Source of the DNA: Warburgia ugandensis
Lineage: Eukaryota; Streptophyta; Magnoliopsida; Canellales; Canellaceae
DNA length: 64,000 nucleotides
Direction: 5' to 3'
Assembly: GCA_035236585.1 (NCBI GenBank)
Contig: CP141133.1
Coordinates: 45,711,729 to 45,775,728, forward strand
Position numbers and translations under genes: made by a program. Under the pieces are notes generated by a model. The model did no database searches. It saw only the letters and a list, made by a program, of their open reading frames with translations, and had not been told where the DNA came from. Of the stretch, positions 49,825 to 61,060 are shown in pieces (position 1 is the stretch's first letter; each line of letters opens with the position of its first letter).

Positions 49825-50675
49825 CAAAATACTATTACTGTTCACGCGAGCAATGACACATAGTAGATTTTAAGCTAGTATTTGGATGCCTTTTTTAATG
49901 AAAATTGAAAATCTAAGACTTGAGTCTTCTTATTCTCAAAGTCCTCTATCTAACATGGTCAATTTTAAAGATTTAAATTGATTAATAAAGTGGAAAATTA
50001 TGCACAAAGTTTTTTAGACCCTAATCAAAATACTGTTACTGTTCATGCGAACAATGATAAGTAGTAGACTTTAAGCTAGTAATTGGATGCCTTTTTTTAA
50101 TGAAAATTGAAAATCTAATACTTGAGTCTTTTTATTCTCAATCTCCTCTATTTAAAATGATAAATTTTAAAGATTTCTATTGATTAAAAAAGTGAGAAAT
50201 TATGCACAAAGTTGTCTAGAACTCTAGTAAAATGTCGTTACTGTTCATGCGAACAATGACAAGTAGTAGACTTTAAGCTAATAGTTGAATGCCTTTTTGA
50301 ATGAAAATTGAAAATATAAGACTTGGGTCTTCTTATTTTTTATGTCCCCTATCTAGCACTATTAATTTTAAAGATTTTTATTGATTAAAAAAGTGAGAAA
50401 TTTTGCACAAAGTTGTTTAGAACCTAAACAAAATACTATTATTGTTCACACAAACAATGATAAGTATTAGATTTTAAGCTGGTAAGTAGATGCCTTCTTG
50501 AATGCAAATTGAAAATCTAAGACTTGGGTCTTCATATTCCCAATGTCCCTTATCTAATATGATCAATTTAAAAGATTTTCATTGATTAACAATGTGAAAA
50601 ATCATGCACAAATTTTTCTAGAACATAACTAATATATTGTTATTGTTCACGCGAACAGCTACAAGTAGCAGATCT
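49825..50675. repeat. 201-bp tandem array, four full units and a partial one
   Basis: The marker (C/T)TGTTCA(C/T)GCGAACAATGA recurs at 49839, 50039, 50241, 50442 and 50643, spacing 200, 202, 201 and 201 bp. Each unit goes on with AAGTAGTAGA(C/T)TTTAAGC, GATGCCTT, TGAAAATTGAAAATCTAA and GCACAAAGTT. The units differ by 10-20 percent by eye. The spacing and AT-rich make-up resemble satellite DNA. Confidence 0.9.
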
Positions 50676-50762
50676 TGAAAATAGAAGAGCTTGCCTAAAG
50701 GAAGATAAACAACAATGACTAAGGTGATGGCATGCATGCATTCTCCTCCTCCTCCTTCTTCT

Positions 50763-50768
<6 letters not shown>

Positions 50769-50806
<38 letters not shown>
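50769..50806. repeat. CT microsatellite
   Basis: About 19 CT units, next to the C/T-rich leader-like sequence of the LTR-like block. Confidence 0.95.
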
Positions 50807-50809
<3 letters not shown>

Positions 50810-50906
50810 CCCTCTTCTTCTTGTCCTTCTTCTCTATAGTTTTGACTTAGGTGAGGGAGGGTTTTTGATATTTTAGTGGGGCTCTCAGGAAGGGGAGGGG
50901 GTTTAA

Positions 50907-51345
50907 GTAGAAAATATAGGACGATTTTCCTATATTCAATGGAATATAGTATGGTTTTTTGAAAACTGTCCTACATTCTTACAAATATAGTAGAGTTTTC
51001 AAAAAACCATCTTATATTTTATGGAAAATATATTTCTAAAACCATTTTAAAGTAAAGTTATAAGATGGTTATTAGAAAATTGTCCTATATTTACAAGAAT
51101 ATAGCATGATTTAAAAAAAATCATATTATATTATTCTAATAATATAAGATGGTTTTGAGAAAACAGTTCTATATTCTTATAAATATAGGATGATTTCTCA
51201 TAACCATCTTATATTACCCATAAATCTTTTCCACCAATCTCTCTACCTTAATTTTATTGAATAATATAAGATGGTTTAATATAAACCATCTTAGATATTT
51301 TATTGTATATAAGGCTGTTTATGAATAACTATCTTGTTTGAATTA
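50907..51345. repeat. Internal cluster of CACTA-type hairpin repeats
   Basis: The same inverted motif as at 44.7-45.1 kb (ATAAGATGGTTT.. / ..AAACCATCTTATA, with the variant ATAGGATGATTTTC). About ten units occur in 440 bp. Its place between the transposase and the second gene is odd for a single element and may mark the end of a second CACTA copy. No CACTA terminus is visible beside it. Confidence 0.65.
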
Positions 51346-51589
51346 AAATAGTTTTCCCTATTCTCTGGATCTTGAAAATCTTAGTTACCTATGAAGGCTA
51401 GAGTGCATTCTCATCCCATATTTCATTGGAGTATAACTTGTGATTGGCATGACACATGATGTGTAATTTAATTGATTAATTCAGTTCATACTTCAGATAT
51501 TATAAACATGTTAATTTGTGCCCTCATATACAATTTGATCCAACCCATGCACCCTCTTCACCCAAATCACGCACATAATCCATCTCATT

Positions 51590-52402
51590 CTCCTCAATTA
51601 GGTAGTAGTGACTGAGGGATAATCAATTACCATGTCACCTAGGCCGTCTTCATCATAGAAGTCCCTTGGGAGGCTAATAAAATAGCTGACCATCTCATAT
51701 CATGTCCATCTTGTACATAAAATACCTGTCTCAGTTGACATACCAAAATAAACCAGTCATTTTGATAGCTGACCTTATTGAGTTCAACTAATATCAAATG
51801 GAAGGCATTTTCTTTGATGCTATCTTTGTTGTGTTCCACCCAATCACACTAAAACACAACAACAGTTTTACAAGTATAATCCAACACTCATATATCACGT
51901 ATAACCGCTTAATAAGTATTGTTAACTAAAATTGGGTTTTTGTCTTTTGAATTGGAAAAGAAAGTAGCTTTAGCAACTAAGATAACACTGCTACCTTATA
52001 ATTCTCTCAAATTATCATGATCTTTTATGTGAAAGTGATAAGCTTTGATGGCATATTTAGAATACTTTTGGTCATGGTCCCATTGCCATCCAACCCAATG
52101 ATTTAGAAATACTCTGACCTCAAATGACTCACTGATCTAAAACTTGTGTATAATATTACTTATTTAAGATGCTTAATGTATGCATGCATATGTTATTACA
52201 AATCAATTAAGTGAACAATTATAATTAAATATCTTTTGATGAAGTGAAGTAGTAAAGGAACAACAATGCTCATCTTATAGCCACTTCTCTTTCTTTGCAT
52301 CTCTTGGATACTTCTCTTTTAGGAAGTCCATGTGCTTACTACAACGAAGAGATGGAAATTATATATAACATGCATGCATTAATAATACATTACATACCCT
52401 TC

Positions 52403-52500
<98 letters not shown>

Positions 52501-54740
52501 AGAAAATGTGAAAGAAACCAAAGAGAGAGCATTAGTTACTTACTAAATGTATGTCTAAACTTCATCGACATTAATGTTTCACAAGACATAAAGGTGTACT
52601 TGGTCTCGTTCATTATGATCAATAGTTGATATACGACCATGTGAGAGAGGTTCACCAATTTTTGAATCAATTAATCCACCTGAACATTTCTCTCTCAGGA
52701 TTCTAATAGCATCCACTCTTGATAAATACTGGGTGTAAAACTCCACCGCTTCTTCTGCAATGTAACATTCGTCAATACACCCCTTTGGTTGACTATGATT
52801 TCATACATACCCTTTTAACACCTTCATGTACCTTTTAAATGGACACATCCATCACAAATAAACAAGTCCACATAGTTTAACCTCATCAATGAGGTGCACT
52901 ATTAAGTGTACTATGATATTGAAGAAGGATGTTGGGAAGATTGTCTTAAGCTTGCTTAAGGTTGTCACTAAATGATCTAGGATTTCTTATAATTTCGAAT
53001 TATCCACCACCTTCTTGCACTGAATGTATTTGAATGTATTGCCATGGGCAGGAGGTGTTGCATCAATGCATGACAATGGTGAGATTTCTTCCTTAGCAGT
53101 TTCTACTCTTCCATGGAGACAATGTTTCTAAAGCTTGAAGAGTACCCATTTAGGACTTTGATTTTTGACAGGGTTTTAACACTATTCTTCTCTCCTCTCT
53201 GCTAAGCGTATAATTTGCTTTAAGCAAGTATATTCCTTGTTACCCTATCTTGTGGATGCAACCTTCTCTTTAAACCCATTGTCATGAGATCCATTCAAGT
53301 TGCAAGTCCATCCTTTGTTTTTCCCATCATGTCAAGTAAGGTACCAGTCAAGCTTTCACATAAATTCTTGTCAATGTGCATGATATCAAGCACATGCTGC
53401 ACGTGTAGGAATTTTTAGTATACTACTTCAAAGAATATTAACTTCTTTTTCCAATAGATCCTAGAGTTGCTTTCATATGTAAATGAAATTGTCTTCTTCT
53501 TCCTCTTCCCCCATGATAAATTAAGGTTTTTAGCTTGTTCCAATACTTGTCATTCAGTCAACCTCTTTGGAGGTGCCTTAGTCTACACACTATAGTTAAA
53601 TTCCCCCTTTTTAAAATGCATGGATGGTTTCTATGCAACCGCCTTTTGTAGTCTAGGAATGCCATCTTCCTGCCATGTTGAAGTTGTTTGGCACACATTT
53701 AGTTACTACAAATAGGACATGTAATGTATCCCTTCACTGTGCATCTTGTCAAATTATTATATACAGGAAAGTTGCCTATTGTCCATAGTAGTACAACCAT
53801 AAGGGTAAATGTCTCTTTCTTATATGCATCATAAGCTTCGACCCCTAATTCCCACAATGTCCTAAGATCATTAATCAACAGAGCCAAGTAGACCTCAATG
53901 TCACTCCTAGGTTGCTTGGGACTCAATATTAACATAATTAATAACATGAACTTCCTCTTCATCCATAAAAATGGTAGAATGTTGTAACAAACTGTTGTAA
54001 TGAGCCAACAACTATACCTACTGCTCATAGAACTATGAGGATTAATCCTATCTGCAGATATTGCAAGTCGTGGGTTTCTGGGTTCTTCTTTGAAATTAGG
54101 CCTTATAAAGTATATAAGCTTCCATGCTAGGCTATTTGCTAGATGGCATAAATAGTTATCACATACTCTCTCCTTCACATGCTATACTAGTTTCTTTGTT
54201 GTTTCTTTATTATGAAATATTCTTAGGAACCTTGGAATAGGGGGAAAATATCATAGAACCTTTGCAGGGACATCTTTCACTTTCTAATCATTTGAATTCT
54301 TCTTCACCTTTCATCTTGAATGTCCACAAGTTATAAATATAGTTTTATCTTTGCGCTCCTTTCTGTATAAGATGCAACCATTAGGACAAGACTATATCTT
54401 TCCATACTTCAACCCTAGTGCAACCAATGTTTTGTTTGCCTCCCATGTTGACCTAACCAATTTGTTATCCTTTAGCAGCATTTTACAGATGACTTTCAAT
54501 AATTTTGTAAAACCTTCATCTAAAAAAAGAAAATCTTAATTTCACATTGTAAAGTTCTACCACTACAGATAGCTTGGTATAATCTGTACACCTCAATGTA
54601 AAATAGCTCATCGGATTCCTCCATTGTAGTCTAGAATTGTTTAGGGTTATCTTAGAAGTCATCATATGCATCTTGAAACATTAGTGCAGCTGTACTACTA
54701 TCTGCAACACTTCCTACAGTGGCTTTGTGATGGATTACTA
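51590..54740 (-). pseudogene. CACTA transposase (Tnp2 type), decayed
   Basis: Read on the minus strand the parts are in the usual order. From 54.7 kb: remnants of CILYRKERK and AKVLRYFP-like sequence. The catalytic-domain stretch (54178-53699) has NPRLAISADRINPHSSMSSRYSCW, quoted here in parts as SADRINPHSSMSSRYSCW, then DIEVYLALLINDL, TLWELGVEAYDA and LLWTIGNFPVYNNLTRCTVK. Then come HVLDIMHIDKNLCESLTGTL and GKTKDG (about 53.4-53.3 kb), YFP-like TIFPTSFFNIIVHLIDEVKLCG (about 52.9 kb, as the DUF4218 domain) and YIAEEAVEF. At 51840-51640 there is LVELNKVSYQNDWFILVCQ and QVFYVQDGHD, as the DUF4216 domain. The protein would cut and join the transposon ends. Many stops and frame changes, so inactive. 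A 93-bp AC run lies inside it (52404-52496). Confidence 0.8.
52404..52496. repeat. AC microsatellite
   Basis: About 46 AC units inside the decayed transposase region, probably in a former intron between the DUF4218 and DUF4216 parts. It creates a histidine-threonine repeat frame that is not a gene. Confidence 0.95.
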
Positions 54741-56574
54741 ATAGATGTATAGACATTGGACTTGTAAGTTACGATCCTCATGATATGAAGCATGATCCAA
54801 TGGTTGATTTGACTAGAAATCCAAAAATTGAACATGTATGACCATTTAAAGTGGATGAATCCTAGATCTAACCATCCATGTATTAAAATAAATGAGTTAA
54901 TGTAGATGATGAATTTATTTGAATACTATCATTAATTACTAAAATTATGAAAGCATGTGAAAATCTTAGTGGTTATCTCATGACACATTTCACTTTAATG
55001 CATAGGAAATAGAATGACTAAATTTGAATTGAAAGTGCTAATGTTGCCTAATGTTTCTGTATTTATAACTCTTTGACTGGAACTTACTGTAGTTACATTT
55101 AAATGATGTAGAAATCCTTAAAAACATATGATTTATCTTGAACTAGTTACAGATGTGAAAAGAACTTGAAATACTTGGTTTATCCTAATTATAACATTAG
55201 AAAAAAAGTGTGATAGGACTATACACCTTGGTTGAAACATACACTTAAATTTAGTGAACATTACAAATACCTTCAACATGGTTGGACTTTATAGATATGC
55301 TACTGACACCAATGAAACTGTAAAATTAATATTGCAATATTTGGAATGCCCTAAATAGCACAAAATTCTGATGAGTGCACTAAAAAGATTACTGTATAGC
55401 TCACAAGGTTTTTGAATTATAGGGAGAGACCAACACAATGTCCTAAAAGTGGTCATATTGAAGAAAGCTTAATATGTTAAACTCATATGTGCCCTTATGA
55501 CTGCTTATTGAAGGAAAGATTCCTATGGTCTTCATAACTAAGAGAGAATAACAAATTACATTGTTAGTAGCCATAATCTAAGTTATTTTAACCTAATTTT
55601 ACTGCCATTTGCTGAAGTAGATTTGCTACTTATATGTGTGTGTGTATGTATGTATGTATCTATGTACCAGGGTCTAGGGCCACAACTCATTTGTCATTAC
55701 TGATAAAGGCTTACCATTAGTTTAACAATGGTTCACTAAATGACATGTATTTTTGTAATTGTTTAAAGTCCTTCCTTTATAATCATTGCTTTAGATGCAT
55801 TGTTTAATGATTGCAGCATGAGAAAGTTGCATTATCATTAGTAAGACAACTACTTATCATAAGCTGTGAACTAAGCATGCATGTTTGGGCATTAATTGTT
55901 TTGATGTGGATATTAGATGCATACTTTTGGGAGCTCAAAGTGCATTATCAACTAAATGATGAATGCATGTTAGAAAACTATTGGAAAGCATGTTTTTATA
56001 GCTTGTTGAAGACATGAGTTTGAAAGGTTCTCATATCTAGAAATGAATAGATTTAAATGGTTTCTCACAAGACTATGAAAGATAGTTTTATCCTCATATA
56101 ATGGTCTTAGAGGTGTATTTGATTGATGTCTTAGGCAACTGCTCTATGAGCTACTGTAAGTCCTCAAGATGCTACTTGATTGATGCTTTAGGCAGGCATT
56201 CTATGAGTTGGTGTAATTCTTGGTGATATGGATTTCATCAATATTTTTGATAGGCACTCACTGAGTCTATAAGTCCTAGAGATGTGATTTTGATCACTGT
56301 TTTGGCATGTGCTCCATAAGGATAGTAAGACGTGGAGGTATGCACACCAGGGGCAGCAGTAAGATCTAGAGGCAAGTGTTCTATGTGATGTGGTAAATCC
56401 TAGAGACCTTATGCTAGGTGGTGCAGTTGGCCACTATCTTTTGAGATGATATTGATACCAGCCTTGCGATAGAGACAACGGACAGTAGGAGCAGCTTCTC
56501 ATGGGGAAGTGATCTGAGTGGTAGCTAAGTAGCCTCCATGAGGTCTGGTCAGTCATGGCTATGCAGTATCCATG
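54741..56574 (+). repeat. Tekay-type LTR, 5'-middle part, plus orientation
   Basis: Non-coding. Near 56400-56470 the order TATGCTAGGTGG, GTTGGCCAC and GATACCAGCC follows LTR-D (CATGCTATC, GATTGGACATCC, GATACCATGCC at 39046-39107) in plus orientation. A degenerate repeat of about 58 bp (markers CTATGAG, CTGAGTC, CCATAAGG) fills 56105-56410. It stops at a CACTA terminus at the same place in the LTR where LTR-E is cut at 44713. It is therefore probably the missing half of LTR-E, flipped. Confidence 0.45.
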
Positions 56575-56812
56575 CACTATTAAAATTTGGGTTTTATAAG
56601 ATAGTAAAAACCAAATGGTTTAAAGACAACTATCTTATTAAAAATAAAATAAAAATATAGTTTCTAAAACCATCTTATGTTTTGTAACATTATAAGACAA
56701 TTTTAATAAAACCATCTTATAAAAATAGTTTATAAGATAATTAGTGAAAATTGTCATATAATGTCATGTTTTGTAGATGGTTTTGAAGAATCATCCTTTA
56801 AATCTTCTTTTA
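56575..56812. repeat. CACTA terminus and subterminal hairpin repeats, right (flipped)
   Basis: CACTATTAAAATTTGGG is followed at once by TTATAAGATAG and several AAACCATCTTAT / ATAAGACAAT units. ATG stands before it (56572-56574), which read from the other strand is CAT, the same as the 3 bp before the left terminus at 44711-44713. Confidence 0.65.
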
Positions 56813-57430
56813 ACACAATGTGAAGTTTAACCTATAATTTTTTACTCTCAGCTGCTTCGATGAAAAACTCGAACGTTGAGTTGGATTTATGTACACTTTG
56901 TCCTAAACTTGTATCTTCGCAGTTGATATCAATTTGGGTATGTATTCATTCTTATTTTTGTCATATGTTTAATTTATTTAATGTTTATGATTATAAAATT
57001 CCTTTTCTAAAGCCTTTCCTTCCTATGTGTGATCATTCATAGATATGGATTAGTGTGTGGATCATTTATGTATATAGATCAGTCATGTTTTTATGTCATT
57101 CTTACTTATCCCAATCCTAGAGTTGAAATTTTGGGTCCTCGAATATCTATGTTTTTACTAATTATATGTACACTTTTTTGAGTACACCAAGTATTTGGTT
57201 AAATTCCTAACCCATTGTTATTAATCTTTTCATGTCTAGAAATTCTTCATAAGAATCTAAACATCAACTTTTGGGAAAAGTAGAAAAATATGCTTGGATT
57301 ACTATGAAAAGATCATCAAGAGAATATGAGGGAATAGCAAAGTTCATAGAGTTTGGACTTAGGCAGGTGGTGATTGTAATCGAATGCAATGTCCATGCTC
57401 AAGATATGAAAACCTAAAAAAGTTTACTGT
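56813..57430. other. Unassigned stretch between CACTA repeats and Athila
   Basis: AT-rich, no convincing protein or repeat. If 54.7-56.8 kb is inverted, this could be the inner part of the CACTA 5' side. Nothing else supports that. Confidence 0.3.
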
Positions 57431-57439
57431 AGGTGAGTT

Positions 57440-58811
57440 GAGAGAACATTTATGCTTCAATGAAGTTGATGAAAGCTACCACCTCGATGTGGCATGGAGA
57501 GGGAATTCCTCATAGGACCACTGTAAGGGTTGAATGTGTATAAGGCATTGATGCCTCAAAATAGGCAAATGATAGATGCAACGAGTGGAGGAACCCTCAT
57601 GTTAAAAGATGAAAGTGAGGCATGGGAATTCTTTCAAACTATAGTTGATAATTCTCAGCAATGGGATTATTCAAATAGGAGAGAAAGAACTAACTAGCCC
57701 ACTAAGCAAGGAGGTATCTATGAGATAGGAGTGCATACTGATCTATCCTATACGCTCGACTCTATCGCTGAAAAAATAAGTGGAAGAATGGACAAGCTTG
57801 AAACTCTGTTTCAATCATTTATGGCTGTTACATTATCCCAAAAACCTCTACAAGAGGTATGCACTACTTGTTCTAGTCCAGCCCATTTAACCTTAGCTTG
57901 TCCATCTAATAAAGTTCTGACAACCTGGGTTTTCCCATGCATTTTTAAATGCAATATCTAATTCCTAAGGCGGGATGTATTCCTATTTGAATATCTTGTA
58001 GACCAACGAATGCAGTGAATGCATATTGCCAACCTAGCGACAACCCATATTCTGAGACCTACAACCCTAAATGGGCTAGGCATCCCAATTTGTCTTGGTC
58101 AAAGAATAAACAACAAGAGGGACCATTTGTGAATCCCCCTTTCCAAAAATTTCCTCTTAGAACTACAGTTCCCCATTAGCCACCTAGCTTTCAACTACCT
58201 CTACAACAAAAGAAACCATATGCAGAGGAAAACATCCATACCATGCTGGAACAAATTGTAAAAGGTATTGATTACACTAAAAAGGCCTTACACCAATTGC
58301 AAAATGAGAGTAAACAGTCAGCCAATGCCAACTCTCAAGCCATAGCCAAGCTAGAGATGCAAGTAAGCCAATTGTCTACTGAATCACATAATAGAGGAAA
58401 AGGTCAGTTTCCTAGTCAACCCATCCCTAACCCTAAGGGTCAATTTGAGATAGGGTCAAGTTCACAAAACCTTAACCCTCATGAGCATGTGAAGTCCATA
58501 ATTACCCTTAGGAGAGGTCATCAAATCAATAACAAAGAAGGGCAAGTTAAGGAAACTGTAGAGGAAAAAGAGGTAATAAAAATACAGGACAAAGAGAAAA
58601 GAGAGAACAACCCTGTTGAACCTATAGTGGAAGCACCCTATCTGCCTAAAGCCCCTTTTCCCCAATTACTGAATAAAGCTAGGAAGGGATCAAACTTCAA
58701 TGAGTTAATGGAGGTATTTAAACATGTACAAATCAATATACCATTGCTCAATGTGATTAAAGACATCCCTGCCTATGCCAAATTCTTAAAAGAGCTCTGC
58801 ACAACAAAGTG
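57440..58811 (+). pseudogene. gag remnant, plus-strand Athila
   Basis: Includes RMDKLETLFQSFMAVTL (about 57790), a zinc-knuckle-like CTTCSSPAHLTLACP (about 57870) and a coiled, glutamine-rich stretch (LHQLQNESKQSANANSQ, 58290). The end is the conserved FNELMEVFKHVQINIPLLN (58700) and IPAYAKFLKELC. These are standard Athila gag features: the first part builds the particle and the knuckle binds RNA. The copy is broken and interrupted by the LTR piece at 57916-57991. Confidence 0.75.
57916..57991 (-). repeat. 76-bp fragment of a Tekay-type LTR end inside Athila gag
   Basis: Reverse complement of the last about 76 bp of LTR-1 (2750-2825). Shared words are AACCTGGGTTTTCCCAT, TTTTTAAATGCAATATCTA and TTCCTAAGG. 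It begins at the LTR's very terminus and stops without a second LTR end; no duplication is obvious beside it. Confidence 0.85.
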
Positions 58812-58851
58812 AAAACTTAATGTGCAAAAGAAAGCCTTCCTCATCGAATAG

Positions 58852-59814
58852 GTGAGCTCTTTGATTCAACATAAGACCCCACCAAATTTTAAAGACCCAG
58901 GATGTCCTACAATTACTTGCGTTATTGGAGATCATGTCATAGATAGGGCACTTCTTGACTTAGGGGCTAGTGTTAACTTGATGCAATATTGTGTCTATCA
59001 GCAACTAAAACTCAGTGAGTTAAAACCAACCACCACCACACTGCAATTAGCTAATAGATCTATCAATATACTTCACGGTTTGGTTGAAGATGTCTTGATA
59101 CAGGTGGATAAATTTTATTATTCTGTTGATTTCATTATGCTAGACACCCAACTTGTATCCGACCTTGGTAGTCAAATAGTAGTCATCCTTGGACATCCAT
59201 TCTTGGCAACATCCAATGCCATTATTAACTATAGGAATGGTTTAATGAAACTCTTATTCAGCAACATGAAGGTTAAGCTTAATGTTTTTAATGCCGATCA
59301 ACAATATTTAGATCTTGATGGTCCCTGTGATGTTAACTTGATAGAGAGTCTAATTAATGAGACTCATTCACCATTGTCCATCTCGAACCCACTAGAGGCT
59401 TGTCTGATGCACTTTAATGGAGAATTTGATATAGACAAGTCTATCGAGGAGGCAAACAATCTTTTAGATGTTGCACCAATCATGGATACCTCTAAGTGGG
59501 GTCCTTATGTAGAACCACTCCCACTGTCTAAATCTGTCCCCATACCATCAATAGAGCAACCACCGTCTTTAGACCTAAAACCCTTGCCTGATAACTTGAG
59601 ATACTCATACCTAGGGCTAGATGAAACCTTACCTGTAATAATAGCATCAGACTTAGATAAAGAACAGGAGGGTAAGCTTTTAGATGTTCTTAAGGAACAT
59701 AAAACTACTCTAGGGTGGATAATAGCAGACATAAAAGGGATAAGTCCAGTCATATGCATGCATAGGATACATCTAGAAGAAAATGCAAAACCTTCTAGGG
59801 AAACTCAAAGGTGA
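58852..59814 (+). pseudogene. Protease region, plus-strand Athila
   Basis: Holds GCPTITCVIGDHVIDRALL and the aspartic-protease active-site motif LLDLGASVNLM (about 58950-58985). Then HPFLATSNAIINYRNGLMKL, a linker with CLMHFNGEFDIDKSIEEANN, and the lead-in to reverse transcriptase YSYLGLDETLPVIIASDLDK. Typical of Athila Pol. Part of a fossil with breaks elsewhere. Confidence 0.8.
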
Positions 59815-61060
59815 CTAAACCCTCACATGAAGGACGTGGTTAGAGATGAAGTCCTAAAGCTCTTAGATGTTAGGGTCATATACCCTATCTCTGATAGTAC
59901 TTGGGTTAGCCCCGTTCAGGTTGTACCTAAGAAATCTAGGGTCACGGTAGTAAAAAATGAGGATAACAAGCAAGTCCCCACCCACATGACCACTGGGTGG
60001 AGAGTTTGTATTGACTATTGAAAGTTGAACGCAGTCACGAGGAAAGATTATTTTCCTCTACCTTTCATTGACCAAATTCCTATAGCACCAGAGGATCAGG
60101 AGAAAACCACCTTCACCTGCTCTTTTGGAACCTTCACCTATAGACACATGCCTTTTGGGCTTTGTAACACTCCAGTTACATTTCCAGGGTGTCTGTTGAG
60201 CTTTTTCTTAGACATGGTAGAAAGATTACTTAAGGTTTTTATGGATGACTTCTCAGTATTTGGGTCATCATTTGATGAGTGCCTACACCACTTGAAGTTA
60301 GGCCTTGTAAGGAGTTAGGAGAAGAATCTTGTCTTAAATTGGAAAAAGTGTCATTTTATGGCATGGAGTGGGATAGTATTAGGCCACATAATATCACCCA
60401 ATGGGATAGAAGTCGATAAGACAAAAGTGGATTTAATAGCCAACCTTCCTCCACCAAGGATGGTAAAAGAAATCTGCTCCTTTTTAGAACATGCTGGCTT
60501 TTACAGAAGATTTATCAAAGATTTTAACAAAATTGCCAAGTCCCTATGTAATTTACTTACAAAGGAGGCCACTTTTGACTTTGATGAAGACTGTAAGAAA
60601 GCATTTGAGCAACTTAAGGCTAAATTGACTTCTGCACCTATTATTCAACCACCAGATTGGAACACACCATTCGAAATAATGTGCGACACGTCAGATTATG
60701 CCATTGGAGGTATTTTGGGGCAGCGCATTGATAAACTTCCCCATGTGATATATTACGCTAGTAAAACACTAAATGATGCACAACTAACTATTCCACTACT
60801 GCGAAAGAGTTGTTAGCTGTAGTGTTTGCTTTGGATAAGTTTAGATCTTACCTCTTAGGGTCTAAAGTTATAGTATACTCGAATTAGCCTTAAAGTACAT
60901 CCTTTCTAAAAAGGATGCAAAACCTATGTTGATCCATTGGATACTACTGCTACAAGAATTTGACTTAGAAATTAGGGACAAGAAAGGTTTAGAAAATGTA
61001 ATAGCAGATCACTTATCTAGATTAGTGGTGGAGCACACTATCGATCAAGAGCCTATAACT
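59815..61060 (+). pseudogene. Reverse transcriptase and RNase H region, plus-strand Athila
   Basis: Ty3-type signatures in order: VIYPISDSTWVSPVQVVPKK, GWRVCIDY (about 60000), EKTTFTCSFGTFTYRHMPFG, LCNTPVTFPGC and the catalytic VFMDDFSVFG (about 60238). Later GHIISPNGIEVD, HAGFYRRFIKDF and the RNase H start PFEIMCDTSDYAIGGILGQR (about 60670). The end is [20 protein letters not shown]. Copies RNA to DNA in living relatives; this copy is broken. Confidence 0.8.

Larger units (their letters stand above)
49472..50900 (-). repeat. LTR-like block with 201-bp array inside the CACTA element
   Basis: The plus strand begins TATAACAACCTCAAATTTTC, and the following 150 bp (ATTCCTAATAAAAATTTGAC) resemble the 3' end of LTR-E read on the minus strand. 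Its far side has a CT run and a C/T-rich leader like the promoter side of Tekay LTRs. I could not find the family hairpin in it, and the middle is replaced by the 201-bp array. It may be a diverged Tekay-type LTR inserted in the CACTA element. Confidence 0.35.
44714..54740 (-). mobile_element. CACTA (En/Spm) DNA transposon, minus strand, rearranged
   Basis: Left terminus CACTACAGAGAGTGG at 44714, with CAT in front of it as likely 3-bp duplication, then a cluster of inverted AAGATGGTTT/AAACCATCTT repeats. On the minus strand follow remnants of the second gene (about 48.7-45.3 kb) and of the transposase (54.7-51.6 kb). Between them lies a second repeat cluster (50.9-51.3 kb) and LTR-like material. 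The other terminus is not at 54.7 kb; the best candidate is 56575-56812 in flipped orientation. The coding parts are decayed, so the element cannot move itself. Confidence 0.75.

Noticed and set aside
49825-50675. CRISPR array
   Set aside because: The whole 201-bp unit is repeated with no unique spacers, and this is plant DNA. The 36-bp array at 41.3-42.0 kb is likewise continuous, without spacers.
52295-52501. 68-codon frame ending in a Thr-His repeat
   Set aside because: Made by the AC microsatellite; the same applies to the Leu-Ser and Arg-Glu frames at 19155-19443 and 35611-35844.
54549-54570. CACTACAGATAG at about 54561 as a CACTA terminus
   Set aside because: It lies inside the transposase remnant and no subterminal repeats follow it.
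56860-57042. 60-codon plus-strand frame in the unassigned stretch
   Set aside because: Short, low-complexity, no family features; could be a CACTA exon but nothing supports it.
57731-57961. Shared peptide TTWVFPCIFKCNI between 57.9 kb and 2.8 kb as protein homology
   Set aside because: It is translated LTR-end DNA present at both places, not a conserved protein.
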